64,000 bases of DNA from JABDIP01 sp965250245 (GCA_965250245.1 OZ252296.1:1-64000), one strand, 5' to 3'. Positions 1-10,261 are shown, numbered from the stretch's first letter. The notes: generated by a model not told the origin, from the letters alone. Numbers and translations are program-made.

Positions 1-247
1 ATCTTCAACAAGCCGGCCCCTCTGTCGAAGCATCGAGACACGGGCGGGCGCCACCGCAAATTGGTCGCGGTCAGGCATCGGGTTTCGCGGAAGCGCAGCG
101 CCGACAGACCGGATTGATCCCGGGCACCACCTCAGGTCGGATCGCCCTGGCATGCCGGTGTTGAATGCGACCCGGGCGCCGGCCGGCAGCTCCGGTCAGC
201 GCCATCGGACCGGACATCAGGGATACATCGACAAGAGGAGACCCGCA

Positions 248-817
248 TTGACCGATAAACCGCTCGCACAGAAAACCGTCGCCATCCTCGCCGCCAACGG
301 CTTTGAGGAAACCGAGATGACCGAGCCGCAGCGTGGCCTTCTGGCCGCCGGCGCGGTCGTCAAGCTGGTCTCCCCCGAACAGGCCCTGGTCAATGGCTGG
401 CATGGCGGCGCCTGGGGCCACTACTTCCCGGTCGACGTGCCGCTCTCGAGCGCGCTCGCCGCGGATTTCGACGCGCTGATCGTCCCGGGCGGCGAGCGCA
501 GCGTGCAGAAGCTCCTGGGAACCCCGCACACCCAGCGGTTCCTGAAGGGCTTCATGGACGGCGACAAGCCGGTCGCGGTGATCGGCGGATCGATCGACCT
601 GCTGGCGAAGGCTGAGCGCGCCAAGGGGCGCAAGCTGGCGGCCGACGAGACGACCGCCGAGGCGCTCGGCACGGCCGGCGCGGAGACGGTCGACCAGGCG
701 ATGGTCGTCGACGGCGCGCTGATCAGCGCCCGCGATGATGTCGAGCCGGACGCGCTGAAGGAAGAGGTCCTGCGGGTCTTCGGCGAGCGGCTCGGCGACA
801 TGGCCGAGGCGGCATAA
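248..817 (+). CDS. DJ-1/PfpI family protein, nucleophile Cys missing
   Basis: The 189-residue product has the DJ-1/PfpI fold signature: an early GFEETE motif, a PGG motif in the middle, and a C-terminal VVVDGALISAR strand like the VTSR region of PfpI/YhbO. I start it at a TTG (248) because AGGAG at 236-240 lies 7 bases upstream; an in-frame ATG at 152 has no such site. In active members the nucleophile elbow reads A-I-C-H-G. Here the matching segment is AVIGGSIDLL, so both Cys and His are replaced by Gly. Classical PfpI peptidase or deglycase chemistry is therefore unlikely and a binding or stress role is more plausible. The gene stands alone, followed by a strong terminator. The family call is secure; the function is open. 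Confidence 0.85.
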   Translation: MTDKPLAQKTVAILAANGFEETEMTEPQRGLLAAGAVVKLVSPEQALVNGWHGGAWGHYFPVDVPLSSALAADFDALIVPGGERSVQKLLGTPHTQRFLKGFMDGDKPVAVIGGSIDLLAKAERAKGRKLAADETTAEALGTAGAETVDQAMVVDGALISARDDVEPDALKEEVLRVFGERLGDMAEAA

Positions 818-848
818 CGGGTCCGGTACGGAATATCGGTGCCTGATG

Positions 849-884
849 CGCCGGTCCGGGGAAGCCCGGGCCGGCGTTTTCTTT
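849..884 (+). terminator. Rho-independent terminator after the DJ-1 family gene
   Basis: Twelve-base arms at 849-860 and 865-876 pair with a single G-U wobble around a GAAG loop, followed directly by TTTTCTTT. It lies 32 bases past the stop codon of the DJ-1 family gene and points in its direction. Confidence 0.85.
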
Positions 885-1020
885 GCCGCCTGAGTCCGCG
901 CCGTCGGTCGCCGAACCGCCGCAATCCCTGTTCAGGCTGCGGCCGATCGGTCTAAAGTCGCGGCCGTGCCGTCATCGTTCGATGACGGTGTCGTTCCGAC
1001 AGGTCCGATGGAGACTGTGC

Positions 1021-2250
1021 ATGCTTCGGCGCGTTACCCCCGTCCTGCTGTTCCTGGCCGCGCTTGCAGCAGTGGCGCTCTCGGCGCCGTCCGCCACCGC
1101 ACAGCAGAACACCTGCCGTTACGCCTTCGACGGGGAATGCGACGAGCCGAAGATCTGCGGTCCGGACACCGACGCCTGGGACTGCCGCGGTGCCGGGATG
1201 CCTGGACCGAACGATTGCTTCTGGGCCTATGACGGCGAGTGTGACGAACCCAACGTCTGCCCGGCCAATTCCGACGCCTGGGACTGCCGCCAGCAGGGTG
1301 CGGCGCCGGGTCCGGAGAGCTGCCCGTTCTCCAATGATGGCGAGTGCGACGAGCCGGGCGTCGGCACCGGCGTCTGCCTGGCCGGGACCGATACCGCCGA
1401 CTGCACCGGCGGCGCGACCGGCTACTCGCTGTTGGCGAACTCCTGCGAGTGGTCCTATGACGGCGAGTGCGACGAGCCGGAAGGCACCGATCTTTGCGAG
1501 AAGGGAACGGATTCCGCCGATTGCCGCGGCGATTACGGCGGCGTGTTCTACGGCGCCGACGACCGGGTCTTCGTCGACACCTCGACCTATCCCTGGAGCG
1601 CCATCGGCAAGGTGATGTTCGAGTCCGGCGGCCATTGCACTGCCACGGTGGTCGGCCGGCGCACCCTGCTGACCGCGGCGCATTGCCTGTTCCTCGACAG
1701 CAGCTCCAACGAGATCGATCCGCCGACCATCTTCTATGCCGGGCTGGATGACGGCTTCACCGCCGCCAGTGCCCGGGTCGTCGGGCGCTTCGTGGCTCCC
1801 GGCTTCGACAACATCACCCATTCCAGCGGCTCCGACATCGACGGCCAGGACTGGGCCTTCCTGGTGCTGGATCGGGAGATCGGCCTGGAAGTCGGCATGA
1901 TGGACGTGATGCCGCTGCGGCGGGAGGACCTGGAGGAGGGGATGGGCGGCGGCTGGTATCCGATCAACCAGGCCGGCTACAGCTCCGACAATGACGGACG
2001 GCTGACCGCCAACCGGGCCTGCCCGCTGATCGAGGCGTTCGACGACAACACCATCTTCCATCAATGCGACACGCTGCAGGGCGACAGCGGCTCGCCGCTG
2101 TTCATCGAGCGCGATGGCCGCTACTGGATCATCGGCCTGGAATCGGCGACCTACCCGGACGTGGACGGGCCCTACCCGCTGCACAACATGGCCGTGGACG
2201 CCCGGGCCTTCTACCGCGAGTACCTGCGCCAGGCACGGCCGAAGGGGTAG
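1021..2250 (+). CDS. Secreted trypsin-like serine protease with four Cys-rich repeats
   Basis: The 409-residue protein starts with a signal peptide (cleavage likely after Ala27, motif ATA|Q). Four related Cys-rich repeats follow at about 32-55, 66-89, 101-128 and 142-168. Each reads roughly C-x3-y/n-DGECDEP-x(4-9)-C-x5-(D/A)-x-DC. From about 195 there is a trypsin-family domain: TAAHC gives His221, DWAFLVLD gives Asp277 and GDSGSPL gives Ser356, so the triad is complete. The acidic D/E/C repeats resemble Ca-binding LDL-receptor class A modules in spacing, but I cannot prove homology. An in-frame upstream ATG at 979 is possible, but the signal peptide fits the 1021 start. It is a single gene, likely periplasmic or exported. 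The substrate is unknown. Confidence 0.9.
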   Translation: MLRRVTPVLLFLAALAAVALSAPSATAQQNTCRYAFDGECDEPKICGPDTDAWDCRGAGMPGPNDCFWAYDGECDEPNVCPANSDAWDCRQQGAAPGPESCPFSNDGECDEPGVGTGVCLAGTDTADCTGGATGYSLLANSCEWSYDGECDEPEGTDLCEKGTDSADCRGDYGGVFYGADDRVFVDTSTYPWSAIGKVMFESGGHCTATVVGRRTLLTAAHCLFLDSSSNEIDPPTIFYAGLDDGFTAASARVVGRFVAPGFDNITHSSGSDIDGQDWAFLVLDREIGLEVGMMDVMPLRREDLEEGMGGGWYPINQAGYSSDNDGRLTANRACPLIEAFDDNTIFHQCDTLQGDSGSPLFIERDGRYWIIGLESATYPDVDGPYPLHNMAVDARAFYREYLRQARPKG

Positions 2251-2300
2251 GCCCGGATCGCCATTGGGCAGCAAGCCTTCACCCGGCTCGGCTCCACTCG

Positions 2301-2375
2301 CCACCCTCTCCCAGGGGGAGAGGGAACCTCACCGATCGCGTTTCTGAGACACCCTCTCCCCCTGGGAGAGGGTGG
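2301..2375. repeat. Intergenic inverted repeat, family A (24-bp perfect arms)
   Basis: Two perfectly complementary 24-base arms (2301-2324 and 2352-2375) flank a 27-base centre. Each arm is a C/T- or G/A-rich tract with a CCAGGGGG or CCCCCTGG core. The same arms occur at 17147-17170 and 17193-17216. It sits between the converging protease and oppF genes and could fold as a strong bidirectional hairpin, although no T-tract follows. Confidence 0.9.
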
Positions 2376-2416
2376 ACCGCCGAAGGCGGGCCAAGTGAGG
2401 GCGGGGCCGGCGTCGC

Positions 2417-3453
<1,037 letters not shown>

Positions 3454-3457
<4 letters not shown>

Positions 3458-4476
3458 AGGCTTTCCAGGTGGCAGGCCTTCGCACGGCCGTCGCCGATGA
3501 CGTGCAGTGCCGGCTCCTGCTGGTCGCAGGTCTCGAATGCGTAGGGGCAGCGCGGGCGGAAATTGCAGCCCTTCGGCAGGTGCTGGAGGTTGGGCGGCTG
3601 GCCGGGAATGGACACCAGCTTCTCGTGCTTCTCCTCATCCAGCCGCGGCATGCTGCTGAGCAGCCCCTCGGTATAGGGGTGCTGTGGGCCATAGAAGATG
3701 TCGCGGACCGTGCCGGTCTCCACGATGTTGCCGGCATACATCACCATCACCCGGTCGGACAGGCCGGCGATCACGCCGAGGTCGTGGGTGATCATGATGA
3801 TCGCGGTGTTCAACTCGCGTTTCAGGTCGCGCATCAGGTCCAGGATCTGCGCCTGCACCGTCACGTCCAGCGCCGTGGTCGGCTCGTCGGCGATCAGCAG
3901 GTCCGGCTGGCACAGCAGCGCCATGGCGATCATCACCCGCTGACGCATGCCGCCGGAGAACTCGTGCGGATACATGGTGATCCGGCGCCGCGCCTCGGGG
4001 ATGCGCACCAGATCCAGCATCTCCACCGAGCGCTTGGTGGCCTCGCCCTCGCCCATGCCCTTGTGCTGCATCAGCACCTCGTTGAGCTGGCGGGAGATGC
4101 GCAGATACGGGTTCAGCGAGGTCATCGGGTCCTGGAAGATCATCGACATCTTCACGCCGCGGATCTTGTTGAGCCGCTGCGGCGCCATGCCCAGGATGTC
4201 CTGGCCGCGATAGCGCACCCGCCCGGCCGCATTGCCGTTCGAGGCCAGCAGCCCCATCACCGACATGAAGACCTGGCTCTTGCCCGAACCGGACTCGCCG
4301 ACGATGCCGACCGTCTCGCCCTCGCCGACCGAGAAGCTGACATCGTTGACGGCGCAGACCTCGCCATCCGGCACGTCGAAGCGGGTGACCAGGTTCTCCA
4401 CCGATAGCACGGCGCCGTTGGCGCCGCCGGCGGTGCCCTTGCTGGAAGCGCTGGAAGCGGGAGACACGTCCGGCAT
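3454..4476 (-). CDS. oppD: Oligopeptide ABC transporter ATP-binding protein OppD
   Basis: This is the second ATPase of the importer, 340 residues. Walker A is GESGSGKS, the Q-loop reads MIFQDPMTSLNP, the signature is SGGMRQRVMIAMAL and Walker B is LLIADEPTTALD. Near the C-terminus LPKGCNFRPRCPYAFETC gives the Cys-rich element found in peptide and nickel ATPases. The first 18 residues are Ser/Ala-rich and precede the ATPase fold. It starts 3 bases after the oppC stop and its stop overlaps the oppF start, as in standard opp operons. Confidence 0.95.
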
Positions 4477-4479
4477 CTG

Positions 4480-5625
4480 CTAGCGGTCCTTCGGATCGAG
4501 GGCGTCGCGCAACCCGTCGCCGATGAAGTTGAGGCAGAACAGGGTCACCGCCAGGAAGGTCGCCGGGAACACCAGCATCCAGGGCGAGCCCACCATGTTC
4601 TTGGCGCCGTCGGCGATCAGCACGCCCCAGCTCGTCATCGGTTCCTGCACGCCGAGGCCGAGGAAGGAGAGGAAGCTCTCCAGCAGGATCACCTTCGGCA
4701 CCATCAGCGTCATGTAGACGACGACGGGCCCCAGCGTGTTCGGCACCACGTGGCGGCGGATGATCGTCGCGGTCGACACGCCGCAGGCATGCGCCGCCTC
4801 GATGAACTCCTTGCGCTTCACGCTGAGCGTCTGGCCGCGCACGATGCGGGCCATGTCCAGCCACTCGATGGCCCCGACGGCGACGAAGATCAGGATGATG
4901 TTCCGCCCGAACAGCACCATCAGCAGGATCACGAAGAACATGAAGGGGATCGAATAGAGGATATCGACGATCCGCATCATCACGTTGTCGGCACGGCCGC
5001 CCAGGAAGCCGGCGGTGGCGCCGTAGGTGACGCCGATCACCAGACTGACCAGGGTGGCCAGCAGGCCGATCATCAACGAAATCCGGCCGCCATACATGAT
5101 GCGGGTCATCAGGTCGCGGCCGTTGCTGTCGGTACCGAACAGGAAGTAGTTCTGCACGACAACCATCTCGACCACCATGGTCCGGCCGCCGTCACGGGTC
5201 TCGGCCACCACCACGTCGGTCAAATCTGCGGCACGGCTCAGCGGACGCACGATCGTGCGCTCGTCGATCGGCTCGGATCCGGTCAATGTCAGTGTCAGGC
5301 GCTCGCCGTCCAGATCCTGGGCCGTGACCTCGGCACCGGACCGGCGCAGGGCCCGGCGCACGATATCGGGCACGGTCTCTGCCGATGGGTAGGCCTGCAG
5401 GCTGGGCGGCACCTTGATGTAGGACTGATAGACCGTCTCCAGCCCATGCGGCGACAGGAACGGTCCGATCAGCGAGAAGATCGCGGCGATGCCGAGGATC
5501 ACGGCGCTCACCACGGCGGCGCGGTTGCCCAGCAGCCGCCGCCAGGCATCGGCCCACAGGCTGCGGCCCTTGACCTCGCCGGTCGCGGTGGCGGCCTGGA
5601 CGGAATCGAAATCTGCGGTCGTCAT
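4480..5625 (-). CDS. oppC: Oligopeptide ABC transporter permease OppC, with an enlarged periplasmic segment
   Basis: The 381-residue inner-membrane permease has a first transmembrane helix at about 36-56 and further helices from about 180 on. The EAA loop matches EAAHACGVSTATIIRRHVVPN. I start at ATG 5625, 17 bases after the oppB stop; a longer open frame upstream reads into oppB out of frame and is not coding. Between TM1 and the FGTDSNGRD motif (163-171) lie roughly 95 residues, far more than in enterobacterial OppC, including a predicted soluble stretch (about 85-155). I recall similar enlarged OppC proteins in other Alphaproteobacteria. It pairs with OppB to form the pore. Confidence 0.93.
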   Translation of the reverse strand: MTTADFDSVQAATATGEVKGRSLWADAWRRLLGNRAAVVSAVILGIAAIFSLIGPFLSPHGLETVYQSYIKVPPSLQAYPSAETVPDIVRRALRRSGAEVTAQDLDGERLTLTLTGSEPIDERTIVRPLSRAADLTDVVVAETRDGGRTMVVEMVVVQNYFLFGTDSNGRDLMTRIMYGGRISLMIGLLATLVSLVIGVTYGATAGFLGGRADNVMMRIVDILYSIPFMFFVILLMVLFGRNIILIFVAVGAIEWLDMARIVRGQTLSVKRKEFIEAAHACGVSTATIIRRHVVPNTLGPVVVYMTLMVPKVILLESFLSFLGLGVQEPMTSWGVLIADGAKNMVGSPWMLVFPATFLAVTLFCLNFIGDGLRDALDPKDR

Positions 5626-5642
5626 GTCTGCCGTCTCCGCGA

Positions 5643-6566
5643 TCAGTCGTATCTGACCTTCGGGTCGAGGAACCCGTAGAGCAGATCGACGATGAGATTG
5701 AACAGGACGATGAAGCTGGCGATCAGCACCACCGTGCCCATCACCAGCGTGTAGTCGCGGTTCAGCGCGCCCTGGACGAAATAGCGGCCGACGCCGGGCA
5801 CGCCGAAGATGGTCTCGATCACCACCGAGCCGGTCAGCAGGGCCGCCGCCGCCGGGCCGAGATAGGAGACAACCGGCAGCAGCGCCGCCTTGAGCGCGTG
5901 GCGGAACAGCACGATGCGCTCCGGCAGCCCCTTGGCGCGGGCGGTGCGGATGTGGTTGGAGCGCAGCACTTCGATCATGCTGCCGCGGGTCAACCGCGCC
6001 ACCACAGCGAGCTGCGGCAGCGCCAGCGCGATGATCGGCAGGATCTTGTTGGCGATCGCGCCCTCGCCCCAGCCGCCCGCCGGCAGCCAGCCGAGATAGA
6101 CACCGAGCACCAGGGACAGCACCGGCGCCATCACGAAATTCGGGATGGTGATGCCGATCATGGCTCCGGCCATGATCGAGTAGTCGGCGCGGGTGTTCTG
6201 CTTCAGCGCCGCCAGCGAGCCGAGCCACCCGCCCAGAACCACCGCGATCACCAGCGCCGAACCGCCGAACTGGATCGAGACCGGCAGGCCGTTGGCGATC
6301 AGCTCGGCGACGCTGAAGTCGCGGTAGATGAAGGACGGACCCATGTTCCCCTGGAACAGGTTCTTCAGGTAGATCCAGAACTGGACCACCAGCGGCTCGT
6401 CCAAGTGATAGATCGCCCGCAGGTTCCGCATGATGTTTTCCGGCAGCGGCCGCTCCAGCGAGAACGGTCCGCCGGGCGCCACCCGGATCAGGAAGAAGGC
6501 GGTGGCGATGATCAGGAACACCGTGGGAATGGCGCTGAACAGGCGGCGTATGGTGTAGGTCAGCAC
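5643..6566 (-). CDS. oppB: Oligopeptide ABC transporter permease OppB
   Basis: This is a 307-residue inner-membrane permease with the standard DppB/OppB plan: an N-terminal helix (LTYTIRRLFSAIPTVFLIIA), a periplasmic segment with the YHLDEP motif, then about five more helices. The EAA loop reads IRTARAKGLPERIVLFRHALKAA, the site that contacts the ATPases. It ends with FLDPKVRYD, the usual OppB C-terminus. It follows oppA after a gap of about 245 bases that contains a stem-loop and precedes oppC closely. Confidence 0.95.
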   Translation of the reverse strand: MLTYTIRRLFSAIPTVFLIIATAFFLIRVAPGGPFSLERPLPENIMRNLRAIYHLDEPLVVQFWIYLKNLFQGNMGPSFIYRDFSVAELIANGLPVSIQFGGSALVIAVVLGGWLGSLAALKQNTRADYSIMAGAMIGITIPNFVMAPVLSLVLGVYLGWLPAGGWGEGAIANKILPIIALALPQLAVVARLTRGSMIEVLRSNHIRTARAKGLPERIVLFRHALKAALLPVVSYLGPAAAALLTGSVVIETIFGVPGVGRYFVQGALNRDYTLVMGTVVLIASFIVLFNLIVDLLYGFLDPKVRYD

Positions 6567-6770
6567 GGCCTTGTCGGCCTCCTCAACCCAATGATGGAGC
6601 CGCTGGATGGAGTCCGGGTCCGGGATGGGGCCAGGGCCAATTCGGCGGCGCCATCGTCATCGGCACGCTGCGACTGATCTGGAAGTCCGTGGTCCGGGCG
6701 GCGTCCGTCTTGAGGGTGCGGCCCGGCGGCCTATCGCGGAGCGGTCGCGGACGTGCTCGGCGATAACGGC

Positions 6771-6800
6771 GCGGGCCCCGCCTTTGCAAGCGGGGCCCGC
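6771..6800 (-). terminator. Stem-loop between oppA and oppB (attenuator or mRNA-stabilising hairpin)
   Basis: Perfect 11-base arms (6771-6781 and 6790-6800) surround an 8-base loop, 12 bases past the oppA stop. No T-tract follows on the minus strand, so it is more likely a 3'-end stabiliser or partial terminator than a full one. That would let the binding protein be made in excess of the membrane complex. Confidence 0.65.
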
Positions 6801-6811
6801 TGATTACGACC

Positions 6812-8407
6812 CTACTCCGTGATACGGATGTACTGGGTCAGGTGCCGTCCCTGGATGTTGTCTTCCCATCCCTCGACCTTCTGGGAGACGAGTTCCAGGT
6901 TGACGTAGTGGTAGATCGGGATGAACGGCAGGTCCCGCATGAAGAGCTCCTCGGCCTGCCGCAGCACGCCGGCCCGCTCCTCCAGATCGATGATCGTCGC
7001 CGCCTGGTCCATCAGCGCGTCGTACTCGGAATTGTCGTACTTCGCGTAGTTGAACCCGGTGTTGTCGCTCTCGACCATGAACAGGAAGTTCTGCGGATCG
7101 TTGTAGTCGCCGATCCAGCCGGCGCGGGCGACCGCGAACTCGCCGCCGTCCCGCAGATAGGCGTAGTGGGTGGCGACGTCGGTGTTCAACAGCTCGACGG
7201 ACACGCCCAGGGGCGCCCACATGTCGGCGATGGCCAGGGCCACCTTCTTGTGGTTCTCCGAGGTGTTGTACCGCAGCTCCAGGGTGATCGGGTTGTCCGG
7301 GCCATAGCCGGCCTCGGTCAGCAGCTCGATCGCCCGGTCCTCGCGGTCGACCATCGACATCTCGCGATAGTCCGCGAAGGCCGGCTCGCCGTAATTGCCG
7401 GTTCCCGGCGGCACGAAGCTGTAGGCCGGAACCTCGCCGGCGCCGGTGATCTCCTCGACGATGAACTCACGGTCGATCGTCATGGACAGGGCCTGGCGGA
7501 CCCGCGGGTCCTGGATCGCCTCATGGCGATGATCCAGCGCGTAGTAGTAGGTGCCCAGCCGCGACGGGTTGCGGAACTCGTCCGGCATGTTTTCCATCAG
7601 CCAGCCGATCTGGTCGCTGGGAACGTCGTTGTTGGTGTGCAGTTCACCGGCGCGGAAGCGGTTCAGCGCGGTGGAGCGGTCCTCGGTCGGATAGTAGTAG
7701 ACCTTGTCGACCTGGACGTTGTCGGCGTCGTGGTAGAACTCGTTCTTCACCGACATGATGTGCGCCTGGGGCGCGACCTCGGCCAGCACATAGGCGCCGT
7801 TGGTCACCATGTTGCCGGGACGGACGAAATCATCGCCATGCAGCTCGACCGAAGACGGGTGCACCGGCAGGCCGGTCTGATGGGTCAGCAGCTCCAGGAA
7901 GAACGGCGTGGCCTGCTCCAGGGTGATCTGCAGGGTGCGGTCCGTCGGGGCCGCGACGCCAAGGCTGCTACCTGCCAGCGCGCCGGTGTTGACCTGCTCC
8001 GCATTCTCGATCGGGTACAGGATGTTGGCGTATTTGGCGCCGGTCGCCGGATCCAGGATGCGCTGCAGGGAATAGACGAAATCGTCGGCGGTCACCGGAT
8101 CGCCGTTCGACCACTTCGCATCCTCGCGGATGGTGAAGGTGTAGACCCGTCCGTCATCGCTGATGGTCCAGCTCTCCGCCGCGCCGGGGACGACATTGGC
8201 GAAAGCGTCGTGGATGACCAGGCCTTCATAGAGATCATGCAGGATATGCGCCTCGTAGGTCGTCGAGGTGCGGTGCTGGTCGAGCGTCTCCGGCTCGCCG
8301 GTATTGCCGCGATGAAAGACGACCTCGGCCTGCGCGGCGAGCGCCGAGCCGGCAACGATCGTCGCGGCCAGGGCAGTGCGCGCAAGCACCGAAGTAAGGG
8401 TTCGCAT
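6812..8407 (-). CDS. oppA: Periplasmic oligopeptide-binding protein OppA
   Basis: The 531-residue solute-binding protein of family 5 captures peptides in the periplasm and delivers them to OppBC. A Sec signal peptide (about 1-27, ending AAQA|E) precedes the mature start, and the early motif EPETLDQHRTSTTYEAHILHDLYEGL is typical of OppA/DppA. LTSVLARTALAATIVAGSALA forms the hydrophobic core. I start at ATG 8407, which has GGAGG 9 bases upstream; an open frame extends further 5' but lacks a signal peptide at its end. It is the first gene of the minus-strand opp operon. Confidence 0.95.
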   Translation of the reverse strand: MRTLTSVLARTALAATIVAGSALAAQAEVVFHRGNTGEPETLDQHRTSTTYEAHILHDLYEGLVIHDAFANVVPGAAESWTISDDGRVYTFTIREDAKWSNGDPVTADDFVYSLQRILDPATGAKYANILYPIENAEQVNTGALAGSSLGVAAPTDRTLQITLEQATPFFLELLTHQTGLPVHPSSVELHGDDFVRPGNMVTNGAYVLAEVAPQAHIMSVKNEFYHDADNVQVDKVYYYPTEDRSTALNRFRAGELHTNNDVPSDQIGWLMENMPDEFRNPSRLGTYYYALDHRHEAIQDPRVRQALSMTIDREFIVEEITGAGEVPAYSFVPPGTGNYGEPAFADYREMSMVDREDRAIELLTEAGYGPDNPITLELRYNTSENHKKVALAIADMWAPLGVSVELLNTDVATHYAYLRDGGEFAVARAGWIGDYNDPQNFLFMVESDNTGFNYAKYDNSEYDALMDQAATIIDLEERAGVLRQAEELFMRDLPFIPIYHYVNLELVSQKVEGWEDNIQGRHLTQYIRITE

Positions 8408-8530
8408 GTTGGAGTGCCTCCACTGCAAGTGTTTGTTTCGGTAGGATTCCGATGGGAGGAGCGTGGTCCTCAACCCATCATTGGCGGCTACGTTAGTCCC
8501 TCGCCTTAATGGCGGCAACGGGAATCAGGA

Positions 8531-9598
8531 TCAACCGGCCGGAATGCGGGGGTCAGCGGGGTTTCGCCGGGTTACGTATACGCACCACAGCAAGGCGGTG
8601 AGGAGGATCAGCGCGCCGGCCTGGTGCGCCGCGCCCAGGGCCACGGGCACCTGGGCCAGCAGCGTGGCGATGCCCAGCAGGACCTGCAGCACCGCGATCG
8701 CCGCGGCGATCCCGCAGGCCGCGCGGAGTGGCGGTTCGGCGTCGCGGGCCCGCAGCCACAGCGCCAGGATCACTCCGGCCGTGCCGATCGCCAGCCAGCG
8801 ATGCAGGAACTGCACCAGCGCCGTGTTGTCCAGCGGGTTGAGCCAGACCGGGATCAGGCTCCAGGCCTCCGGCGGCAGCAGCCTGCCGTCCATCAGCGGG
8901 AAGGTGTTGTAGGCGAGCCCCGCATCCAGCCCGGCGACGAAGGCGCCCCACAGCATGGTGACCGACACCAGCACCGTTGCGATGATCGCGTGTCGGCGCA
9001 AGGCGGGGGCGACGACCGGTGCCGCGCGGGCCAGCAGCGCCCAGGCCTGCCAGACCAGCAGCCCGTAGATCAAGACCGCTAGCCCCAGATGAGCCGCCAG
9101 CCGGTAATGGCTGACCGACGGCCGGTCGACCAGACCGCTGCGCACCATGAACCAGCCGAGCAACCCCTGCAGCCCGCCCAGCACCAGCAGGCCGATAAGC
9201 CGTGGCAGCAGGGGCCGCGATACCCGACCGGTCAGCCAGAACCAGGCGAAGGGCAGGGCGAAGACCAGGCCGATGGACCGGCCCCACAGCCGGTGGAACC
9301 ATTCCCAGAAGAAGATCTCCTTGAAGGCCGCGAGGTCCATGCCGGCATTGATCTTCTGGTATTCCGGCGTCTCCCGGTAGAGATCGAAGACCCGCTGCCA
9401 TTCCGCCTCGCTGAGTGGCGGCACCGCCCCGATCAACGGCCGCCATTCCACCATCGACAGCCCCGACCCGGTCAGCCGGGTGATGGCGCCGATCACCGCC
9501 ATGGCGAACACAATGCCCGCGCAGGCCAGCAGCCAATAGGCGATTGCCCGGTCGCTGTCGGCGTGGGTGCGGGTCGGGGACAGGGCTTCGGTGGTCAC
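8531..9598 (-). CDS. ctaA: Heme A synthase, COX15/CtaA type
   Basis: The 355-residue membrane protein oxidises the C8 methyl of heme O to the formyl of heme A for aa3 cytochrome oxidase. About eight hydrophobic helices are visible. The COX15 signature GAITRLTGSGLSMVEWRP occurs near the N-terminus and EFFWEWFHRLWGR-like sequence (FFWEWFHRLWGRSIG) follows. Conserved heme-ligand histidines appear in HRLWGR, in SHYRLAAHLGL, in FLHRWLA and in AAHQAGAL. I place the start at GTG 9598 because AGGAG lies 8 bases upstream. No other cytochrome-oxidase gene is in the window. Confidence 0.93.
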   Translation of the reverse strand: MTTEALSPTRTHADSDRAIAYWLLACAGIVFAMAVIGAITRLTGSGLSMVEWRPLIGAVPPLSEAEWQRVFDLYRETPEYQKINAGMDLAAFKEIFFWEWFHRLWGRSIGLVFALPFAWFWLTGRVSRPLLPRLIGLLVLGGLQGLLGWFMVRSGLVDRPSVSHYRLAAHLGLAVLIYGLLVWQAWALLARAAPVVAPALRRHAIIATVLVSVTMLWGAFVAGLDAGLAYNTFPLMDGRLLPPEAWSLIPVWLNPLDNTALVQFLHRWLAIGTAGVILALWLRARDAEPPLRAACGIAAAIAVLQVLLGIATLLAQVPVALGAAHQAGALILLTALLWCVYVTRRNPADPRIPAG

Positions 9599-9723
9599 GG
9601 ATGCCGCTCCTGAAGGGTGCGGCACATAGATGGCGCGATCGGGCCGGGCGGTCAAATGGCGCGGATAGGGCGCGGCCCATTGGATTGGCTCCCGATCATG
9701 CCGGCATTTCACACTCCTGGATC

Positions 9724-9801
9724 ATCATTCCCGCGAAAGCGGGAATCTCGATGGATCGATGCGCCGGCCTCTAGAGAGTCCCGCCTTCGCGGGAACGACG
9801 G
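9724..9801. repeat. Intergenic inverted repeat, family B (divergent copy)
   Basis: Arms around 9724-9748 and 9776-9800 are near-complementary, each itself containing the small palindrome TCCCGCGAAAGCGGGA or a close variant. The same core recurs at 40511-40600 and 57520-57595. It lies between the divergent ctaA and sulfate-assimilation genes. This copy lacks the outer arms of the other two. Confidence 0.85.
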
Positions 9802-9951
9802 AAGCCCAGAGAAACGGCCAATAGTCCGGCTATATAACGATCTGATCGTGTAATATAAGTATAATTCACACGCGTTCTGTTTGCGGATTCGAATTGCCCA
9901 CACTACCTTGTAGTTCTGTGAATTTAATCCAGAAAATCGGTGTGAATAGCC
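9802..9951 (+). promoter_or_regulatory. AT-richer leader of the sulfate-assimilation operon
   Basis: The ctaA-to-DUF2849 gap of about 350 bases holds the family B repeat and then this clearly AT-richer stretch. It contains a perfect 11-base palindrome (CGATCTGATCG, 9838-9848) and several TATA-like hexamers, including TATAAT near 9859-9864. It is the only place for a promoter of the operon. I cannot name the regulator. Confidence 0.4.
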
Positions 9952-10261
9952 ATGACCTGGACCGTGATCACTGCCAACCGCCTGCGCGAGGGCGACGTCG
10001 TCTACCTGACCGAGGGTGCCGGATGGACGCATCACCTGGCGGAAGCCTTCGCGGTGCAGACGCCTGACGAAGAGCAGGCCCTGCTGGCCGCCGCGGAGCG
10101 GGATGTCGGCAATCAGCGGGTGGTCGGCCCCTACGCCATGCCGGTCGAGGCCGCGCCCGACGGCTTGCGTGCGGTGAGCCGTCGCGAGTCCATCCGGGCC
10201 CAGGGCGGGCCGAGCCCGCTGTCGGACACCGAGTATCGCAGCAGCCGGGGAGTGGACGCGC

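Noticed and set aside
1..117. Open frame from the left edge to a TGA at 115-117
   Set aside because: Thirty-eight residues, Arg-rich, no recognisable C-terminus of a family; it could be the end of a gene outside but cannot be supported.
152..247. Longer start (ATG 152) for the DJ-1 family gene
   Set aside because: The added residues are not homologous and the ribosome binding site lies before TTG 248.
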